Part shown: positions 32,154 to 34,651 of the stretch, piece by piece | Layout of the letters: each line of letters begins with the position of its first letter | Position numbering within the stretch: position 1 is the first letter of the stretch | Source: Chromera velia | Lineage: Eukaryota > Sar > Chromeraceae | Direction of reading: 5' to 3' | Length of the DNA: 34,651 nt | Assembly (NCBI GenBank): GCA_018398765.1 | Contig: JAHBMJ010005102.1 | Location: forward strand, 40,134 to 74,784 | Notes under the pieces: generated by a model | Seen by the model: the letters and a program-made list of their open reading frames with translations, nothing else | Database searches by the model: none | Told to the model about the DNA's origin: nothing | Position numbers and translations under genes: made by a program

Positions 32154-32519
32154 ATGGAACCACCTCCAGTCTTGGCTCCTTTGACAAACGAGCAGGTGGG
32201 AATGGCACTGTACAACCTTGAACAGTCCGTCACCAGCCTGCAACAGACTTAAGAGATGATGCGGCAGACCATGGAGGGGCTGGTGGCGAGGGTTGCAGCT
32301 CCACCTCCACAGTTGCCTCCTCAGGTGCTGCCAATGAGTGAGGAGGGTACACAGCAGCTTGTCATGCCCTCTCAGGGCCCTGATCTACGAGAGCAGCTTC
32401 CCCGGATTACACTGAAGCAGCCGGACGAGTTAACTGGACGCCGCAACACAGTGGAGAGGTTTATTACGGACACCAACGACTACTTTACCAATGTGAATGT
32501 TGCTCCCCACCAGGTGTAG
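32154..32519 (+). pseudogene. gag remnant of the LTR element
   Basis: A frame from ATG at 32154 runs through MEPPPVLAPLTNEQ to an in-frame TAA at 32250. It continues in the same frame to a TAG at 32517 through LKQPDELTGRRNTVERFI and DTNDYFTNV, which resembles the start of the retrotransposon Gag domain. The domain is cut short and no zinc knuckle follows. Both the internal stop and the truncation make it non-functional. Confidence 0.65.
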
Positions 32520-32842
32520 GTGGCAATTAAGAAGTAGAGAGGTGAAATCAGTATCGGCAGAACTAAGAGGTTTGTGGAGTGGAATGCGTGTGTGTGAGTT
32601 TTGGGAAGATGAAATTTCTTGGTAAGTGATTCGAGGAAGAAAGCAAATCTATCTTGCATCATACATAGATGTAGGATGACAGTGTGGGTGTCAGACTCTG
32701 CATTCCGACTTGCTTCGTTCATTTATGGTTCAATAAAGTGTGCGGGTGCATGTTATCAATCAATACCACGAGGTCGATTAGTTATGGATGTCTGCAGGCA
32801 CTGGAACCGAGCGTGGACGTCGGTTTCGAAACAGCAGACAGG
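32520..32842 (+). other. non-coding interior of the LTR element
   Basis: No pol motifs are visible. Another AATAAA occurs near 32733. The end before the right LTR (CAGCAGACAGG) is a poor polypurine tract. Confidence 0.5.
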
Positions 32843-33137
32843 TGTAGGCCGGCTATGAGCGGTGAGTACGCGACGGGCCCATGGAGTGGCGGAGCCGCGA
32901 GGCCGGCGGCGCCGCGGCGATGCGCGCGCGAACTTCAATAAGTATGGCTTGGCACAGGACTGAATAAAGTGACATCGATCTGCATGCATTCGAATTAGCT
33001 AACGATTGCTAATGATCGTTGGACTGGCTTGATCGAAGGAACAATGTACGAACCTCTCTAGGTCAAACTCTTATAGTGTATGAACTCTGAATGCACATCG
33101 TTAGCGTTGAGAGTTCTAGCCCCGTATTCTGCTTACA
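32843..33137 (+). repeat. right LTR
   Basis: 295 bp, matching the left LTR but without a 10-bp AATATTCAAT-like segment. AATAAA lies at 32963-32968. The CCATC target duplication follows directly. Confidence 0.9.
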
Positions 33138-33603
33138 CCATCTGTGCAGGCACCCGAGGGAATTTTGTCATCCCCCCCTCGTGCAACTGATGCAGCTGCT
33201 ACTGCTATGCCCCTCGAGGCTCTCGTCTCTCCAGACGAGGGAAGACCCTCCGCCCCCAGGACAGACGGGGGTAAAAACAGAAAAAGAATAATATCAGGTC
33301 GAGAGACCACGTCGCTGGGGCAGGGGAGTAAGAGAATGGGAAGAAAAATTCTGGAGGAGGAGGATGCGGTGCGCATGAGGGGTCGGATGCTCTACAGAAC
33401 TTTTCAGGCAGCGGGCGAAGGGTCTCTGGGGTTTCGCGAGACACCCGTCGGTCTCCTCCCTCAAGGTCCGGGGGGAGGGGGGGGAGCATAGCCGATGGTC
33501 CCTCCTCACGGGAGCGCCTACGGAGGGGCGCAGGGGCTACGTCCTGGGGGGGAAATGGGGGAACACAGGAGGAGGGACTCGGGGCAGTGGGGGGTTCCAG
33601 TGA

Positions 33604-34651
33604 GAGGATGGGACGGCTTGTGGTAAAATTAATGATGACCGCTTATTAACAGTAAGCCCTCCTGACTCGTCTTCCGTTTCTCTTTCTTTTCTTTCTCCCT
33701 CTTCTTCTTCTTCTTCTTGTTCTTCTTCTTCTTCTCTGCCTTTCCTCCCTGTTGATGAGGCATTGCTTTTGTTCGAATGCACACATTTTGATGAGCCTTT
33801 TCTAGTGCCTGCGAGAACTTGCCCTCCCCGTTTTCTAAGACCCACTCTTTATCCTCTGTCAGAAACTGGCTCCACTGTTTCCTTGGGTAGTACTAACCGT
33901 TTTGCGTGCCTAACGGATGACTCTTTGTCTGAAAGCACTCCCCCCTTTTTGTCGCATCCTGCTCGACCTGTTGACGTTCCCTCGCAGCTCTCGGACCTAG
34001 ACAGTAGAGATAGACAGCAAAGTTTCACCTCCAGCGCACCAATGGAAGAGTTAGTGAGGCTTGCTTTACACCGGGAAGAAAAAAGAAAAGGAACGCAAGA
34101 ATGGCAAGGAAAAGAGACAGCAGAGTGCGCGGCTGAAGGCAGAAAAGAAAGAGAAAGGTGTAGGGGACTGAGAATGGAGGTCGAGTCCTCAGATAGCATG
34201 AAGACAGACAGAGGCAGACAGACGGTGTGCAGTGATAGGGAATGGAGAAATAGAGAGGCAAGAGAGGATAGAGAGAGGGCAAAGGAAGAGATATCACTAG
34301 AGAGGTGCAAGACAGGTGACAAGAGAGAGACAGCGTCTGACAGGGAGATTCAGTCAGGATCAAATAAGAAGGATAGAAAGGGCAGGAAAGGCAGTGAGAA
34401 CACAGGTCCATTTTGCTTTCAGAGAGGGCCGGCAGACGCCGATACTGTTGACTCTCCTCTGGTTTTTTCCATCATTCCCCCAATTAGAGTGTGTGGAGAC
34501 GGAGAGAGCAGCCCTGGGGGGGTTATGAATGTCAAAACCCAAAGGAAGCGGACAAACAGGAATGACGGCAAGAGAAGAAGAGACAAAGGGGGTCAGAGAG
34601 AGGAAAGGAGGGATGACGAAGGACAAAGCAGTGAAGGTGAGGAGAAAAACG
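33604..34651 (+). CDS. open frame running off the right edge (unrecognised, possibly retroelement)
   Basis: From just after a TGA at 33601-33603 to the window end, about 349 codons are open on the plus strand with no stop. It has a Ser run (33690-33740), a mixed region with PVDEALLLFECTHFDEPFLV, then a strongly charged Lys/Arg/Glu tail. The first ATG is at about 34042, so the start is unclear: it may be spliced, frameshifted from the ORF1-like frame it overlaps until 33626, or begin at that ATG. I recognise no domain. The overlap in a different frame is the arrangement seen between the two ORFs of many retroelements. Confidence 0.4.

Larger units (their letters stand above)
31766..33137 (+). 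mobile_element. non-autonomous LTR retrotransposon
   Basis: Two direct LTRs of 305 and 295 bp begin TGTAGGCC and end CTTACA. The 5-bp flank CCATC is present on both sides (31761-31765 and 33138-33142), showing an intact target-site duplication. A primer binding site follows the left LTR, and the roughly 770-bp interior holds only a gag remnant. There is no reverse transcriptase, protease or integrase motif, so mobilisation would need another element. By eye the LTRs differ at about 17 sites plus a 10-bp indel, so the insertion is not recent. Confidence 0.9.
31467..33491 (+). pseudogene. decayed continuation of the ORF1-like frame, split by an LTR element
   Basis: In the frame of the preceding ORF, 31467-31765 is open except for one TAA and encodes Pro/Gln/Ser-rich sequence. 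The LTR element interrupts a TCT codon. Leaving out the element and one target duplication (1,377 bp, a multiple of three), the frame continues at 33144 through QAPEGILSSPPRATD and a basic stretch to a TAG at 33489. Open frame on both sides in the same register argues that this was one reading frame before the insertion. Confidence 0.5.

Noticed and set aside
33537-34626. Minus-strand ORFs opposite the right-edge open frame
   Set aside because: Their Ser/Leu/Phe-rich sequences are the complement of the purine-rich plus-strand frame and show no family features.

Overview
This is an intron-rich nuclear window from a unicellular eukaryote. It has GT-AG introns, almost every intron is loaded with microsatellites, and the coding exons have moderate GC. 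The predicted proteins carry very long low-complexity inserts, which would suit an alveolate or chromerid-like alga. That placement is inference; no rRNA or other lineage marker is present.

Layout: (1) 259-605, minus: the first exons of an MFS (GLUT-type) sugar transporter that leaves the window on the left. (2) 606-1546: divergent intergenic region. (3) 1547-4569, plus: a two-exon GT61/DUF563-type glycosyltransferase of 506 aa. (4) 4570-5373: a strikingly AT-rich convergent intergenic island. (5) 5374-29964, minus: one gene covering about 24.6 kb, which I rebuilt as 26 exons with matching phases. It encodes a P4-ATPase (phospholipid flippase) of about 4,218 aa, three to four times the usual size. 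The extra length is mostly two nearly intronless disordered inserts: about 1,764 codons in exon 10, in the nucleotide-binding domain, and about 1,089 codons in exon 19, just before the CRVSP motif. (6) 30654-34651: a retroelement zone. A coiled-coil ORF1-like frame with in-frame stops has been split by a complete but non-autonomous LTR retrotransposon (31766-33137; 5-bp target duplication, TG...CA LTRs, primer binding site, gag remnant). A further open frame runs off the right edge.

The most unusual signal concerns the splice sites. Many introns begin with a period-4 repeat in phase with the donor (GTNN GTNN GTNN), and most end in YGCAG, often as the last unit of a TGCC or TGCA run. A roughly 55-bp core flanked by GTCT repeats occurs four times, always in introns and always in the sense orientation of the host gene. 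Other intronic structures are a 17-bp array of about 49 copies, a 108-bp array open in the frame of the next exon, and local duplications of splice sites with adjoining exon sequence.

The transporter, glycosyltransferase and flippase are all expected in or on membranes, but nothing here shows a shared pathway.
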